Assembly (NCBI GenBank): GCA_022606135.1
Contig: JABYQN010000018.1
Coordinates: 372,001 to 436,000 of the forward strand
Reading direction: 5' to 3'
Length of the DNA stretch: 64,000 nt
Origin: Fomes fomentarius
Lineage: Eukaryota; Basidiomycota; Agaricomycetes; Polyporales; Polyporaceae
In this document: positions 11,241 through 23,782 of the stretch, piece by piece
Numbering within the stretch: position 1 is the first letter of the stretch
How the letters are laid out: each line of letters begins with the position of its first letter
Program-made: the position numbers and the translations under genes
The notes under the pieces: model-generated
What the model was told of the DNA's origin: nothing
Database searches by the model: none
Seen by the model: the letters and a program-made list of their open reading frames with translations, nothing else

Positions 11241-13448
11241 TCATGCACGACTCACCAAGTGACACCAAGAGGCAACTAGCTCCTGGAAATTGGGCTCTTC
11301 ACTTAAGGCCCACAAAAACACAAACGGTCCATGAGGTTGAGCTGTGGTCACCCAGACCAGTGCTTGACCCTTGGCTTCTGCAGCATCAGTCTCAGCAGGC
11401 GGGCAGCAGACCACAGCAGCAGCGCCAAGGTCAGCATTTGCAGCTTCAAGCACCCCACCCACCTCATTGGGTGACTGTTGGGCACCTGTGTCACCCGACA
11501 CCCTCCTGGCGGGGGCCTTTGCCACCTGGCGAACAGGGCAAGGCTTTACCTTGCACTGTGACAGGCCAACGTCCGGCAGCGCATCTGATAGCCTGGACAG
11601 ATCCTCTCCAGATGAGTTGTTCTCCCCAATGAACTGGTCACCGTTGTCCGAACTTGAGTCATCTGACCCGCCCCATCCAGCTGCCCACTTGGCTGGCCCC
11701 GCCCTCTTGGCCTTACCCTTACCTTTATTGCCTGCCCAACCAGTTTCGGCTGCAAAACCCTCAGACGTTCCTGCTTCCGTGCTGCAGGCTGTGGGAGCTA
11801 CCCGGGTGTGGAGATGTTTCTTCTTCTTGTGACCAGCCTCTTTCAACTCATTGGGTGTCATAGGGTGGCCGTAGTGTGCACTCACGTATTTGTCTTCAGG
11901 GATCGAGTACATGCACAGAAATTGAAAGCGATGGCTGGGGTCATCCACGAGAGTTTGTCAGCGGATGATTTCATCCCATAGTGGCAGCAGTTGAGGGCAC
12001 CTGATGTGACGTGGCTCCCGTATCTCCACACCTGGTTGTATCGATCCGGGGGCAAAGAACTTCTCTGGGTGATGGTTAATGACTGACCACAGTACTGAGA
12101 TATCTGCACCGGACCCTTTGGGCAGGCCCAACGCCTGAGCTGCTTGGACCGTCAGCCCCGCCCGACCCAAAAGCATCTACTGCCTTACCGTAACTTTCCT
12201 TGAGATACCTGTACAGGTAGTTCTGATGGTTGGACACCTTCACAATGGTCTTGCCGTCAATTTCTGTAGGCAGCAAGGGAAACCCATCCTCCGCAAAGGT
12301 TGGTAAGAAAGTCTTGGTTGCAGGGGGTGGGTCCACAAAGTTGTCGTCTTCGGGAGCAAGAACTGCCACCGCATATTGGATTAACAGTCTCAGCAAAGAG
12401 CTCAGTGCATCGGGATATTCTTCAAGAAATTTGCGTCAGGTGAGGCCCTCCAACGTCTGGCTGGTGTCATATCTGTGATGAAAAAGATCAATTTTGTGCT
12501 ACAACAGTGCTGCCCAACGATGACACTGAGGCACCCAACATGTTCTATGTAACCAAGTGCCACATAGCAGGTATGGTCCATGTCCTGCCCGACCATCTAT
12601 GACTCAGTGCCCAATGCGCTGGAGGTGTCAAAGAATCTTGGAAACACTGCGCAGATAAGAAATTGTGTGTGGCACGCCATGGAAAACGACTTACAATGCA
12701 TGGGTGATATGGTTGTCGGTATCCAGAAAAACCCATGCGTACAGGCCAAAGGACCAAGACTGGTCCCACATCGTCATGGTCCAGTTTTGCACCCACCCTG
12801 GGGACCGCTCTTCTGCAATGCTTGAAGTCCGTTTGGTCAGCGGGCTTACATCAAGTTCATGAAGAACTCACCAGGCAACAAGGTGACAGTCCGGTCCTTC
12901 CTCGGTCCACCTGTCTGCCAGCTCCTCATATTCTTGCTTGTCCTCGTCGCTGAGAGCCTCAAATAATTCCTTGCGGGCACTGTTGACACATGTTAGATGA
13001 CGAGCATTGGCAGACTCCTGCATCAGCTCGTCAATGCGGGTTTGGATGTGGTTGGCCTCAACCTCATTGAAGACTGCCTGGGCACTCCAAGAAGTCTTGA
13101 TGCTGTTGGGGAGGTGAGGTTCACTGCTTTCCATGTTGTTCGTGAACCATGTATTGATTTTCTATCCGACGCATTATGACAACGCATTGCAGGGATTCTG
13201 GAATAGCTTACCTGACGCATGAAACCGCAAGCATACCCATCATTTGCATCTTGGCCACGGTCCCAAAGGAATTTGGTGATGATGTTGTTCTTGATGTCCA
13301 TCTTCTCGGCGCAGGACTTGTGTCCCCAGGTGGGGAGAAGAGACTCGAGATGATGCTTCTCCTCTTTCGTGAGGCGGATCTCGTGTGCAGACATTGCGGA
13401 TAGGGTGAGCAACTCTGGGTAAATGGGTGCCAGGCAGAAGGGGGACAC
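11241..13448 (-). CDS. Unrecognised multi-exon protein of the KDZ island
   Basis: Minus-strand frames follow one another like exons of one gene. First is an N-terminal helical block with IRLTKEEKHHLESLLPTWG (13448-13200). Next comes a block with ALSDEDKQEYEELADRWTEE (13134-12868), a motif I have seen in Agaricomycete transposon-linked proteins. A segment around 12770-12450 with YAWVFLDTDNHITHALQV has frame breaks; then IDGKTIVKVSNHQNYLYRYL (12396-12076). The C-terminal part (11948-11241) has FLCMYSIPEDKYVSAHYG, a Lys-rich stretch (GHKKKKHLHTR) and a Ser/Asp-rich acidic region. No catalytic motif is visible. Introns near 13200, 12800 and 12000 are plausible but not resolved, and it may be a pseudogene. 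Confidence 0.45.
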
Positions 13449-15001
13449 TCGGGCAGCAGATAGGAAGTGTCAGACGCAGATGGCAATGAGAGACGAAGCA
13501 CATCGGATGGGTGTGATGTAGCTTTTATGCCTTGCCCTCTGCTCCACTTCATCTGTACCCAATCGCAGGCGGCCCATAGGGCAACCCAATGCACCAATGA
13601 GGGGGTCCTCCTTGCACCCAGTGTGGGCATGAGGTCAAATCTTGTGAGACCAAATTGATGAGACCTCCTGTGGACAGTCATCGGGTGTCTCCCATCAAGG
13701 TCAGGATAACACGTATACCTGCCCAAACGAGCTTGCTCTCATCGTTCACTATGCCATCTCATGTATGGCAAAAACATGAGGTTGACTGAGATAAGCTAGC
13801 CTGCAAACTCGGAAGCACAATAGTATGTACAAGGCCCCGATACTCTGCCTGGGGCCCCCCCAAAGGCACTGCTGCAGGTACGACATATGCAGTGTTGTAC
13901 ACCCCTTCCCAATATCGGCTGAATGACACAGGTGCAGCCAATTTGAAACAATGCTTCTGGTGTACATAGCTTCTGCAGAGTTCCTCTACATAATGCAGCT
14001 TGCTCTGCTTTCAGCCCCATGAACTGCTTCTTTGACATCCATTGTTTTGCCATCGCGCTGGTGCATACGGTAACTAACAGTGGGCCGACTGTGCCAGACA
14101 AAGGGCACCCAGGCAAGTTGCCTGGCTGAAATCTACATCTGTGGGCAAGCCTACCCCCGCCTGGGGTCTGGGTTGGCGGTACTTGCTGCGGATGCAGGTC
14201 CACTGAACCTTGCCTCAATATGACCTGACCGGCCCAACTCCACCCGACCAAGGGCATGCAGCCAAGTTGGCCAGCACACTGCGGAGAAATGCTTTTCTGG
14301 GCAATCCCACCACAAGTTAGGATGGTATTTGCTGCAAATGGGGGTCGCCTGAACCTGCCCCTGTGGTGACCCGCACCAGCTTCCGACAGTCTGATGCCTA
14401 ATTGATACCGGGGGCTCCCCCAAGTCCACCATGAGATACTTACCCGAGGTGTCCTGGCTCCCAAAAAGACAAAGGTAGTGGTATCGATGAGATCGCTGCA
14501 GGCAGAGCGGATCACCAGCCGCTATTGGTTGCAAGTTGTATGATCTCACCTGTGCCAGCTTCTGCCAGATTCATGTGTACTCAATACTGGGGCCCACCTT
14601 GTTCCACATTGATTCCTCGCTCCCAAAAAGATGAAGGTACTTAGTGGCATCAATTAGATCGCTGCAGGTGGAGCGGATCACAATGCAAGCAAGCCACTAC
14701 TGGCCGCAAGTGGCGGTTGTATCATGCGGCCCCTTTGCGCCACATCACCGACCATGCAGCCCGTGGAACAACTGGATTTCCAAGATTCAGTGAGCAGTCA
14801 TCTGGTCAACATATTCCATGCATGCCTGCATGGCATCACAAGACCGCAGCGGCCGACAACGGCAGATGGTGGGGTCCCATGGTTGGATGCCTTGCAAGAA
14901 GATCTGGTCCGAGCAGGGGAGATGCTAGCAGTGGCCTGGTGGTTCCCAGGTGAGTGCACTGTGCTCCCCCATCAGGCAAACGTGGTTGGGCCTAACTGAC
15001 C
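13449..15001. other. No recognised gene between the minus-strand gene and the dioxygenase
   Basis: Both strands have open frames, none with a family I recognise. Degenerate direct repeats occur (14100-14360 and 14459-14681). A frame at 14724-14999 could be an upstream exon of the TET/JBP gene but lacks motif support. Confidence 0.35.
14459..14681. repeat. Pair of degenerate direct repeats, about 57-61 bp
   Basis: TCCCAAAAAGAC...AAGGTA...GATCGCTGCAGG...GAGCGGATCAC occurs at 14459-14515 and again at 14621-14681 with small differences. Purpose unknown; probably an old local duplication. Confidence 0.75.
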
Positions 15002-16063
15002 ATGCAAGTGCCTGTGCAATGGGATGCTGAGGACCTAAAAGCCACATTGGGCCGAAAGCCGAGGGGACTGAATATGAATCAGGAAAATGAGCTGCTGGTG
15101 ATCTTTCCCCCCTTCTGTGGATTGGATAGAGCCATGAATAACGATTATCCGCTTCTGCAGCAGCCGGGAGTGGTGGTTGATAGCGCCGATCACATTCTGA
15201 TCTGGTCTCTACCGGGTATTTTTTCTGCCACCCGACAGGTGGGTTGATCGCAGATAATTCCTGCTTTGTACTAGTGGTGATGAGTATCGGATGGCAGGCT
15301 AGCATTCTCAAGGCTACGGAGCATCTGAAGGGCGAGATGAAGGTAGACCAGAAGGTGCAGGACCCCTCTGTGAAGTGGTGATCAGCTCCAACATTCTTTG
15401 GCCAAGGGCAAGAGTGGCCCACAGGCCAGTTGCTGGCCTTGCCCGCCAGGTACCAGGTCGGTCACAAGGTGTGTACAGTGCCAATCACCGTGCCTGAACT
15501 GATGGCATGACGACATCTCTACACACCTTCCACAGACTGCCAAATTTTCCCCGTCTCCTAGCCGAACATTGAGGTCATGGGGTCTGGTGTCTGCTTGGGC
15601 CGATGACCTATATGAGTCGGGGGCCTTATGCAGCACCATACATTGGGTCGCCCACCCAGAGCTGTACCTGGCAGGTTGCAAGACCCTCATGCGCACCAGT
15701 GCCACCACTCCGTTGGTTAGGCAGGCTTTGGACACATGGCCAACAGTATTTCCAGCAGTCCACGTCATCAGCAATTGTGAGACACCCTTTCATCAAGATA
15801 CATCAGGCCAAGCGGCTTGGTTTGAAATGTTGACTAGCTTTGGTACATACTCCCGGGCCACCCTGGTGGCCCGAAACATTGGCATTCAGATGGCATACAA
15901 ACCAGGCTCTGCAATTCTACTCAGTAGTCTACTGATTCATCATGGTGTTGCAAAGGTGGAACCTGATTGAATTTGTTATGCATGGTTCATGTTAGACGCA
16001 TTGCACGCCAACATGGGTGTTCACCCAGTCCCTTGGATGACTAGAAGCATGTACTTGAAGTAG
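15002..16063 (+). pseudogene. TET/JBP-family 2-oxoglutarate/Fe(II) dioxygenase, inactivated
   Basis: TET/JBP enzymes oxidise methylated pyrimidines in DNA; mushrooms carry many copies linked to KDZ transposons. An upstream exon (15002-15240) contains PGVVVDSADHILIWSLPGIF, followed by a plausible intron from GTGGGT at 15239 to CAG at about 15297. The catalytic core lies at about 15650-16063: TPFHQDTSGQAAWFEML supplies the H-x-D iron ligands, then NIGIQMAYKPGSAILLSS, then HHGV with the second iron-binding histidine. The next residue expected to be arginine, contacting 2-oxoglutarate, is a TGA stop (15968-15970); beyond it the frame continues with ICYAWFM to TAG at 16061. The segment between the two exons is frame-broken. 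A CGA-to-TGA change explains the stop. Family call rests on motif order and spacing, not on a search. Confidence 0.72.
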
Positions 16064-16418
16064 TGTGGATTTGTAACCCCCCTATGATATCCGGTGCCTG
16101 TTTCTCTGTCGATATCTTGCTCAGCCAATGTCACGCCCTCGGCCAAAGATACTCAATGTACTGGGAGAGAAAGTTGTGGCTGCTTGAGAGACTCGTCGGG
16201 GGGTGGCTTTCATGTTCGCAAACCCGAAGACAATCTGGCCACTCACGTTGGGTCGAGGCACCCCACCGGGTGCAAGGGAAGGGGCCGCAGACAGGTTGAT
16301 AACACCTTCCTTGCCCACCCACCAGGAGAACGTCCAGGCGCCCAAAGCTGCGCAGCGCAGTGCAAAGGTGTGTGTGTGCGATAGAATAGCGGTTGGCCAA
16401 TGTTAAGACGGTCACAAG

Positions 16419-19400
16419 TTGCCGAACAATTATCTACAGGTATGGGCCAGTAACAGCCGGGACACATATCTCAATGTTCTGTATGATCTGGAAGAGGAGG
16501 ACATTGCCAGGACGTGCACTTGTGGACTGGTGGGGATGTGGGATGTGGAGATGCCTGGATTGTGTTGGCATGCCAAAGTTTTGCTGGGCATGTTGTCAGT
16601 CATCTCACAAGAACGATCCTTTCCATTGCATTGAGAGCTGGACAGGAAGCTATTATACCTGTGCATCCCTTCGAAGCTTGGGAGTGTCAAACATACTGGG
16701 TCATGGCAGTGAGACATGTCCGGCTATGTCACCCAACACAACTGGCTGACCCCCCCAATCGCCCGTGAGGTTGTCCGGCTGAGGCGGAAACACCTTGAAC
16801 ACCCTTTTCAGCCACCCTCGCACAAAATGCACAGCAAAGCTGGGTAAGCAGCCAGTGACACTATTTGCGCCATTCACATTGCGTATCCCTTGCTGAGTGC
16901 TGGTACTGAAGCAGGCACGTCGTTGGTGAGAGAATACCAGTTCATTTTTAGACCAAGAAAGCTCAATGATTGTATGCCATAAACCCAGGTGTCAACTCCT
17001 CAAAGATCGATTAAGTCTCTCCCGGTGCAAGCGAGCTCCAAGCAGCTAGTGTATGACTCCCTCGCATGGACCGATGACATTACACCGCCCCCATCCTCAC
17101 CCACTGTATTAGAGGGATCAGTTTATACCCCCGCCTACGGCGCCTCACTCTTTACATCATTTGTAATCACCCCTAGAGCAATATCCCCTGTTCAGAGTGA
17201 AGTTTTCAGTACCCATTCCAACGACGACCCATCCGGGGCAGGCAAAGTGTCAGCTGACAGTAAGCCGCCGATGGAGGTGCCTGCGGGTCACGACAGCGGG
17301 AGAGTGAGCGCCCTCCCTGCCAACACAAACCTGTGCACCACCCAATGACTCAAAATCAACTCCCTTGCCCGATGGGGTGCAAGCATTTAGTCGGCCTGCC
17401 AAGCGATCGGCTGATGATGTGGAGCCTGGTGGTCCTAACGGGGACACTATGGACCTGCCGGATATTCTGGAGGACCTTGTAGATGATGCCGCCGATGAAG
17501 AAGAAGAGCTGACTGAAGATGAGCTGGATGAGGATGATGGGACGGTAGAAGAGCATTCTGTCTACTATGTTGACAAGGCAGACACGCCTCACAGGCCTCG
17601 CCGGCCAGAGCAGTTCTGTAGAGCACACCCTGGGAGGTTTCAGCATCATCATCCATGGCCAAAGGTACCAACAACTGTCATAATGGTGGTGGTGGATACG
17701 ACAGGTATTCATGAGCTGCTGTTTGCATTCTGCGTTTTTGCGGGGGCAGAGGCTGCTGACATCCAGCTCCTTGAAATGGGGTTCTATCCCGCAACCCCTG
17801 TACAGCCCCGGACAGTAGTTACATTTCGGGCGCTGGACGACATACTGCTCACCAATAAAGAGTGCAAGACCTCTATCATGAACTACTACAACAGGCTTTG
17901 CCGTCTCACAAATGACACTTTTCCTCACACTGTTCCAGTAAGGACACTTCTTGCCGTGATGAAGCCAACTCTGACAAGATGACACAGGACTGGTATCGCG
18001 ACCTTCTGAGGGTAGCTCATCAGTGGCAAAATTTGAAGGCCTGCAAGTTCCACGGCATTGGGTACAACAACCGCCTGGCACCCACTGCGGGTCAGTTGGC
18101 CATTGCCTGCCCCACCTGCCCGCGCCCGGGCATCAATATGCCAGACAATTGGCAAGCGGACCCAGAAAGGTGAGCTTGTGAGCCAACCAGGTAGAAACAA
18201 CGGCTTACAACAGATTTAAGCTACATACACGATGTGTCTGTAATAATGGATGGCAATTTTGGTGCAAAACACCAGCACATGAAACATCTGGAGGATGACG
18301 TCTGCCTGGCAAATGGCCACTGTTTCAGGGTGACAGATAAGCCATACAAGGCACACCTGCAAACGGCAGTGCAGCTGAAGCAGGTATGTTGCTTCATGTA
18401 TTATACTGGAGCTGTAGTGGGCTAACTAAGTAACTCAGAAACTGAACTGTCATGAGCATCAGGCAGTGCTAGCGGCAGGTAGTGACCAAGGTGCTCTTGA
18501 GGCCATGGGAATCAGTGCGACGGCCTGCAGCCGTCATGGCTTTTTTGTTCCTCATTGTGTGGTGGATTTCCAGAAGGGTGAACAGTGAGTCGTCTCTGAC
18601 CGCTCGTCCGACCTTCATCACTTAGGAGGGTGCCCGTAATTGCGGCCGATGTGCTCCCTCCTTGGGCTTCTTCACACAGCCGCAGGTGCCCCCCCCCAAC
18701 TGTCTGCCCGCGCTAATCCTGGTGTCCAGACGGAAAAACATGGATTACTCGCTCTACCAGATGATGGTGTTCCTCTATGGCATAACCACCATGCTAGTGC
18801 TGTATGACATCTGGTGCTTCTACAGGGTTCACCTCCAGTCTTGCTTCCGAGATAGTCTGGCAATATCATTGCCCGATGGGCTGGAGCTATTGGGTGGCAT
18901 TGATCAATTCCATGTGCATGATCATCACAAGGAATGCTATGCCCGATACTCCCCTAACTTTATTCCTGGCGTGGGGGTGCAGCAGACAGATGTGATCGAG
19001 TTGCTGTGGGGGAATACCAATGACATCGCCAACAGCACTCGAGGGCAAGGTACTGGGAGCTGTCAAGAGAATGTGGACAATATCATGAATGATTCCAACT
19101 GGAACAAACTCATTCGCCACAGTAAGCGCAATACCGTTACACAGACTGAATGAACTAATTGATGGGCACTGCAACTGCCTTCCTGGTGCATAAATGGAAG
19201 GAAGTGATCGACGACCTTCCTGTGGCCACTGATGCGCTGCCCGACATCACGCCTAAGGAAAATGCGGGCAAAGTGAAGGAATGGTCAGACATGGCAGCAA
19301 CACCAGCGGCAGAGCATTGGACCAACCCTGCTGCGATGGATATATACGAAGTACAAACATCGAAGTGTATGTGGGTGGGGCAGTAATGCTTGCATAGGAA

Positions 19401-20806
19401 CTGACCAGGTCGAACAGTACCAACCCGCGTTCAAATTCAACTGGATCTCACACACTCAGAGAACTTGAATGCAGATAACTGTCAGTTGAAGGGAGCGGCG
19501 TCATGGATATCTTTTGGGCTGCGTATTGAGGAACAGAGGTGAGCTGATGGGTCATGCTTTGTGTGAGGGAGGAGCTGAATGAGAAGGGGATAGGTATGCA
19601 GTAGCGGACAAAGCCCGCAAGATTACGGCACATGCTCCAGTATCAGAACAACTCGCCCTGGAGCAGGTGCGGTCCAAGCTGCTGTGGGATATGGCGGAGT
19701 TCCACAGGGAAGCAGCGAGTTACATTCCCAGTGATGCACTGAGTACAGCAGTGGCCCTGCTGCCGGTCCGATGGCAGGTTCGTCAGGAGTGGGATACATT
19801 GGATGAGAGCGACGAGCCCAGGACTGTGGAGGAGGCTATGGAGAATGATGACTACGTTGCGGAGGAAGATTTTGAGGATGCTGAAGCTGCGACTGCCGCC
19901 GCATTGTCCACCTCGGGGTCCACCTCATTGGGTGCAGCCGCCCTGCGAGCTCCAGCTGAGCCGACGGCCGCAGGTTCAGGCAGTGCACCTCCTGCGCAGC
20001 CTGAGCAACTGAACATTGCACTTCCATTATGTCTCGGGATGCAGTTCTGCGAGAGGCACAAACTCATGGGGCTGGTACAGATGGAGCATCAGCTGCGAAC
20101 GGGGCAGATGAACGATGCCCTCCATCGGGTGTGGGTGTCTATCAGGTACAAGTCCCTCCTGTACCGAACATCTGTGCGGAAGGCCAAATCAAACAGGAAG
20201 AAGCTGCGGAGTTTTGACGAAGTCCATCTTGCAAATTCCGATGTGCTGGAGGGCGCTCGGGTGTACACAGATGCTCGTTGTTCACTGCAGTCCCTCTATT
20301 GAGCAGGCAACAAGGAAGAAGGGATCAAATTAAAGGAGCTCCTGGCAACACACCAGGATTTGAAGAAGAAAGAGCTGTGGGCAAACACAGCACTGATCGA
20401 GCATGCAGTTCGGGGGGCAAGCAAAGAGAGTGTCCTATGGTTCTGGGGACTGGAAATTGATCACACGTTGAAGGCAAGTGGATGGTTGGTTGAAAGTGAG
20501 GTGTATGTTTCACTCAATAATTGAGGAAACAACTGATGGATGGATCCAGTGGCCTGGGTGATGTGGCTTCATGCACATGCACACATGAGCCGTTTAAGGG
20601 AGGAGATTAAAATCCTTCAGGAGGAGATGGAGAGGACTAGGTGGATGTTCAAGTATGAACGACAGTTGTGGGAGGATCGTACAGGAGGCAGGCATGCAGC
20701 ATGGGCTGCCCAACAGGCAACCCTCTGGGAGACACTCTGTACTCATGCAGATGCCGAGTTCAGAGATACGCAGGCATGCTATAAGGTGTCCAGGATTTTT
20801 TTGTGA
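16419..20806 (+). CDS. KDZ-family DNA transposase (CxC2 type), fairly well preserved
   Basis: The CxC2 zinc module is visible at about 16420-16740 in shifted frames (YLNVLYDLEEED; RCLDCVGMPKFCWACC; SHKNDPFHCIESW; LGHGSETCP). An unrelated-looking acidic segment (16989-17620) intervenes. The body then runs VVVDTTGIHEL (17690), FTFRALDD-like TFRALDDILL, NYYNRLCRLTND, an intron at 17938-17987, DWYRDLLRVAHQW, VIMDGNFGAKHQHMK, a further intron, ACSRHGFFVPHCVVDFQKGE, an intron of about 147 bp, then KNMDYSLYQMMVF, the catalytic-region YDIWC, FHVHDHHKECYARYSPNFIPG-type motif and NIMNDSNWNKLIR. The C-terminal half continues at 19159-19370, 19667-20302, 20326-20460 and 20549-20790. At least one frame break exists near 17300-17345. 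Whether it is active is unknown. Confidence 0.82.
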
Positions 20807-20959
20807 GCAGGCTTGCTGAGTGGTATATATCCACATATTGTGAGTGCCATGGTCAGACCCACTTGCAACTCCCACCAGAAAAAGAGCCATTCAATCTACA
20901 TGAGCAGTTAATCAGGCAGCGATTACTGCAAATGGCCTGCAACAAAAGAGATGTTTCCA

Positions 20960-21900
20960 CCTACGGCATATTGCCTTGTACTACTATAATATTACAATAC
21001 AAAGCCTGCTCTGTGCATCCAAACGGAGTGCATGGGCGGCACTGGTCGATCAGCATGTGCCCCCACGTGCAAAAGGTCTCTTCTCAATTGGGTCACCTGC
21101 CAGATTTGCCCACCTGACGACCCTCTGGATCCCAGCACCCGACCCACCCGATGTGAGGGGTTGAGGAGCCTCTGGGGCAATATTGCACAAGTGTCAGCAG
21201 GTGCAGAATCCAGCCTTACGGGGAGAAACGGGACATAGTGGGGCGGAAGAAAGATAGTTGTGCATAGCAACAGTGTAATCGACTACAGAAAATAAGTGGG
21301 TGGCAAGGGAGCATCAACAGAATGAGGAGGTGTGGCCTATTATGTGCAATATAGGGAATCAAACAATCAGTCAAACACTTAGCCCCTATGGCATATTGCC
21401 TCGTAATAACACAATGCGACATTTTCTTTGTGTACCTGATTGCAGTGCCTAGGCGCTGTGGTTGCCTTCCTGATCGGCATGTTGGACCGGGGAATACCCC
21501 ATCCTGATTGGGGCACGCACATGCCAAAGTCACCCCTCCAATCCGAGTGCAGATGCGGTCGGGTTACCCATCCGATCCAGCTGCCAAACCACCCAACCCC
21601 CTCGCCCGATCTGACCACTCAGCCAGAAGAGCACCCCTGCCAGTAGGAGGGACTGAGCAGCCTCTGGGGCAACATTGCAGGTCACTCACCAGGCACGAGT
21701 GTCAGTAGGCGAAGCATCTGGATCCACAGGAAAAACAGGACTTACACGGTGTGCCCAGCACACGCGGAGTCCATGGGGGTGTGTGAGGGACAGTGTAATC
21801 TACGGGAGTGAATAATGCACAGCCATGAGGGCAAGGGTGCTTCGACAAAAGAGATTCTCGCCTTTATAATTGCAATACAGGGAATCGAACCCCAGGACAG
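20960..21900. repeat. Degenerate direct duplication of about 0.45 kb downstream of the KDZ gene
   Basis: Matching landmarks occur in the same order twice: GGCATATTGCCT (about 20966 and 21390), GCCTCTGGGGCAAYATTGCA (about 21170 and 21660), AGTGTAATC (about 21275 and 21793) and CAATAYAGGGAATC (about 21347 and 21875). Spacing differs (424-528 bp), so indels accumulated after duplication. No gene seen. Confidence 0.55.
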
Positions 21901-22550
21901 TTCCAGTCATGAGGAATATTCGGGACTCAAGCCCTGCCCAAGAACCTACGTCAGCACAGTACAACATCAGCGGTCACCACTCCAACAAGGAACACTATCA
22001 TGAACAGCATGGTATGTCAATGACCTCTGACATTTGATCATTTGACCACTGACAACCCTCTCATAGGACACATCTCCCCTTCATCGTGTGCTCGAGCTAC
22101 CTTTGCAAGATAAGCATTAGAAATGCACAGCAACCACACCTGAGGCACACATGGCTCACCCTGGTCTTTCATCACCAACATCCCCAGTATAGTCTATTTT
22201 ATATGCAGCTTCCCAGTTTCCCATTGAGATGACACATCACTAGGCCTACTCAGAAATCGCTGCCGCTGGTGTACACTGCACTCGATCTCGCAGTTCAACT
22301 TCTGCCACATTGCAGGGGCATTCTCAATCTCGCAGTCCTTGTATGCAGCACATCAGCACTCCCAGCTCCCAGGCACAATCCCCATCAGCATGATCTCATG
22401 TCTGAGGAATGTACCAGAGTTGAAGTTTGCACCACACCTCACACTCTCAAAGTCAGCCATGCCATCACTCCCACTCCCGCTCTCGGAGTCAGCAGCACTC
22501 TCGTTCATGATCACACAGTCCCAGAGTGAGACGACATTCTCAATCCTGGG

Positions 22551-23782
22551 GCTGACAGCATGCAACACACTGCCGTTCTCTTTCTCGGTCCGCCCACTGG
22601 GCTCACTGCACTAGATCAGTACTGCGCCTACGTCAACCCCAGCCAGAGGTCTCTCAAGCTGTCCCTCTCACTGATCCTCCATTTCGTAATGGCAAAGCTC
22701 CTATTGGGCAGCCCAAAGCGACAGAATATGGCCTGCATACAACCAAGATGGTCCTCACCACTTGTCACCACTTTGAAGTACTTATCTGTACTGAGGACCC
22801 ATATAGTAGCGACACCACTCAGGAGCTTTGGGCTAAAAAGACATGGACTGCTGCATGTGAAGCCGCAGGTATTCATTATCGTCTTACCAACCGCATTGTC
22901 AAGATTGTAAGTGAGATCTCACTCTGTCACTCCATCACACTGAGATCGCACCTGCAATCACTTCCATCCCCAGATTGTGGCACGTTCATCCAATGGTCAT
23001 GGCAACCTCCACACTGCCATCCGTCCGATGATACCAACAACTTACGGCTTTGTACAGAGCACCAAAGAGGACATCAAGGCTGCTAACCGTGCAAAGTATG
23101 TCCGTCTGATTGATGTGGGAGCCGAGCATCCCGACCCGCTATTTCATTACAAGGTAAGACCGTCATCCCATCTGACTGTTCCACCAACTAACGCCTTTGT
23201 CAGAATATGGAAGCTCAATGTGGCTTTGCGGAACATGATGTCATCATCATATGTGAACATTGGTTCAAGCACGTGGATGCTGCAAGGCCGATGTATTTGG
23301 CACAGTTCTCCCCAATTCATCCACAGACACTCGCTTTGATATTCACTGCGGTATGTCATTACATCTTTACCTTACAACTCGAGATCTTCTAACTTTGCCC
23401 TGCCAACAGATTGACTACTGCCTTGATCAATGGGCTGAGGGCACAATGAATGTAGATATGAAGTTTTCGGAGCGCAAATACAAAAACAAGTACAACAATC
23501 ATATGGCACGTATCCATGATTGGCTTGCAATCGACACCGAGTATGCGAAGATATATCTCCAACGCTTACACAATGACACATGGTAAGTAAAATATCATGT
23601 ACCAATGTGTACAGGCCCTGGGTAATGCTGGCGAGTAATGCTGACGACACTCTGCTAGTGAAATGTCGGGGGCAGTATTACTAGCTGCCCCAGCCAAAGG
23701 TCTATCCTCATCTGCACGTGAACGTTTACAGGCCCACATTGCTGCAAGGGACCAAGAGGCTAGAGGTGGAAGTATTGGCTAG
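22551..23782 (+). CDS. DUF6532-like fungal protein, well-formed exons
   Basis: The DUF6532 domain is common in Agaricomycetes and of unknown function. Five exons join cleanly: an exon ending IHYRLTNRIVKI; intron 22917-22973; IVARSSNGHGN...TTYGFVQSTKEDIKAANRAK-type segment; intron 23154-23203; NMEAQCGFAEHD...ICEHWFKHVD...LALIFTA; intron 23351-23409; IDYCLDQWAEGT...; intron 23583-23658; then a C-terminus ending RGGSIG with stop at 23780-23782. The first ATG in this frame is at 22748, but the frame is open back to 22551 without ATG, so the true start may lie in an upstream exon. All introns are GT-AG and short, and no internal stop appears. Domain name is from memory of conserved blocks, so treat as likely. 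Confidence 0.65.

Noticed and set aside
21850..21930. Possible tRNA on the minus strand (GGGGTTCGATTCCC B-box-like motif)
   Set aside because: T-arm can pair, but there is no A box, D arm or anticodon arm at tRNA spacing; the motif belongs to the diverged duplication at 20960-21900.
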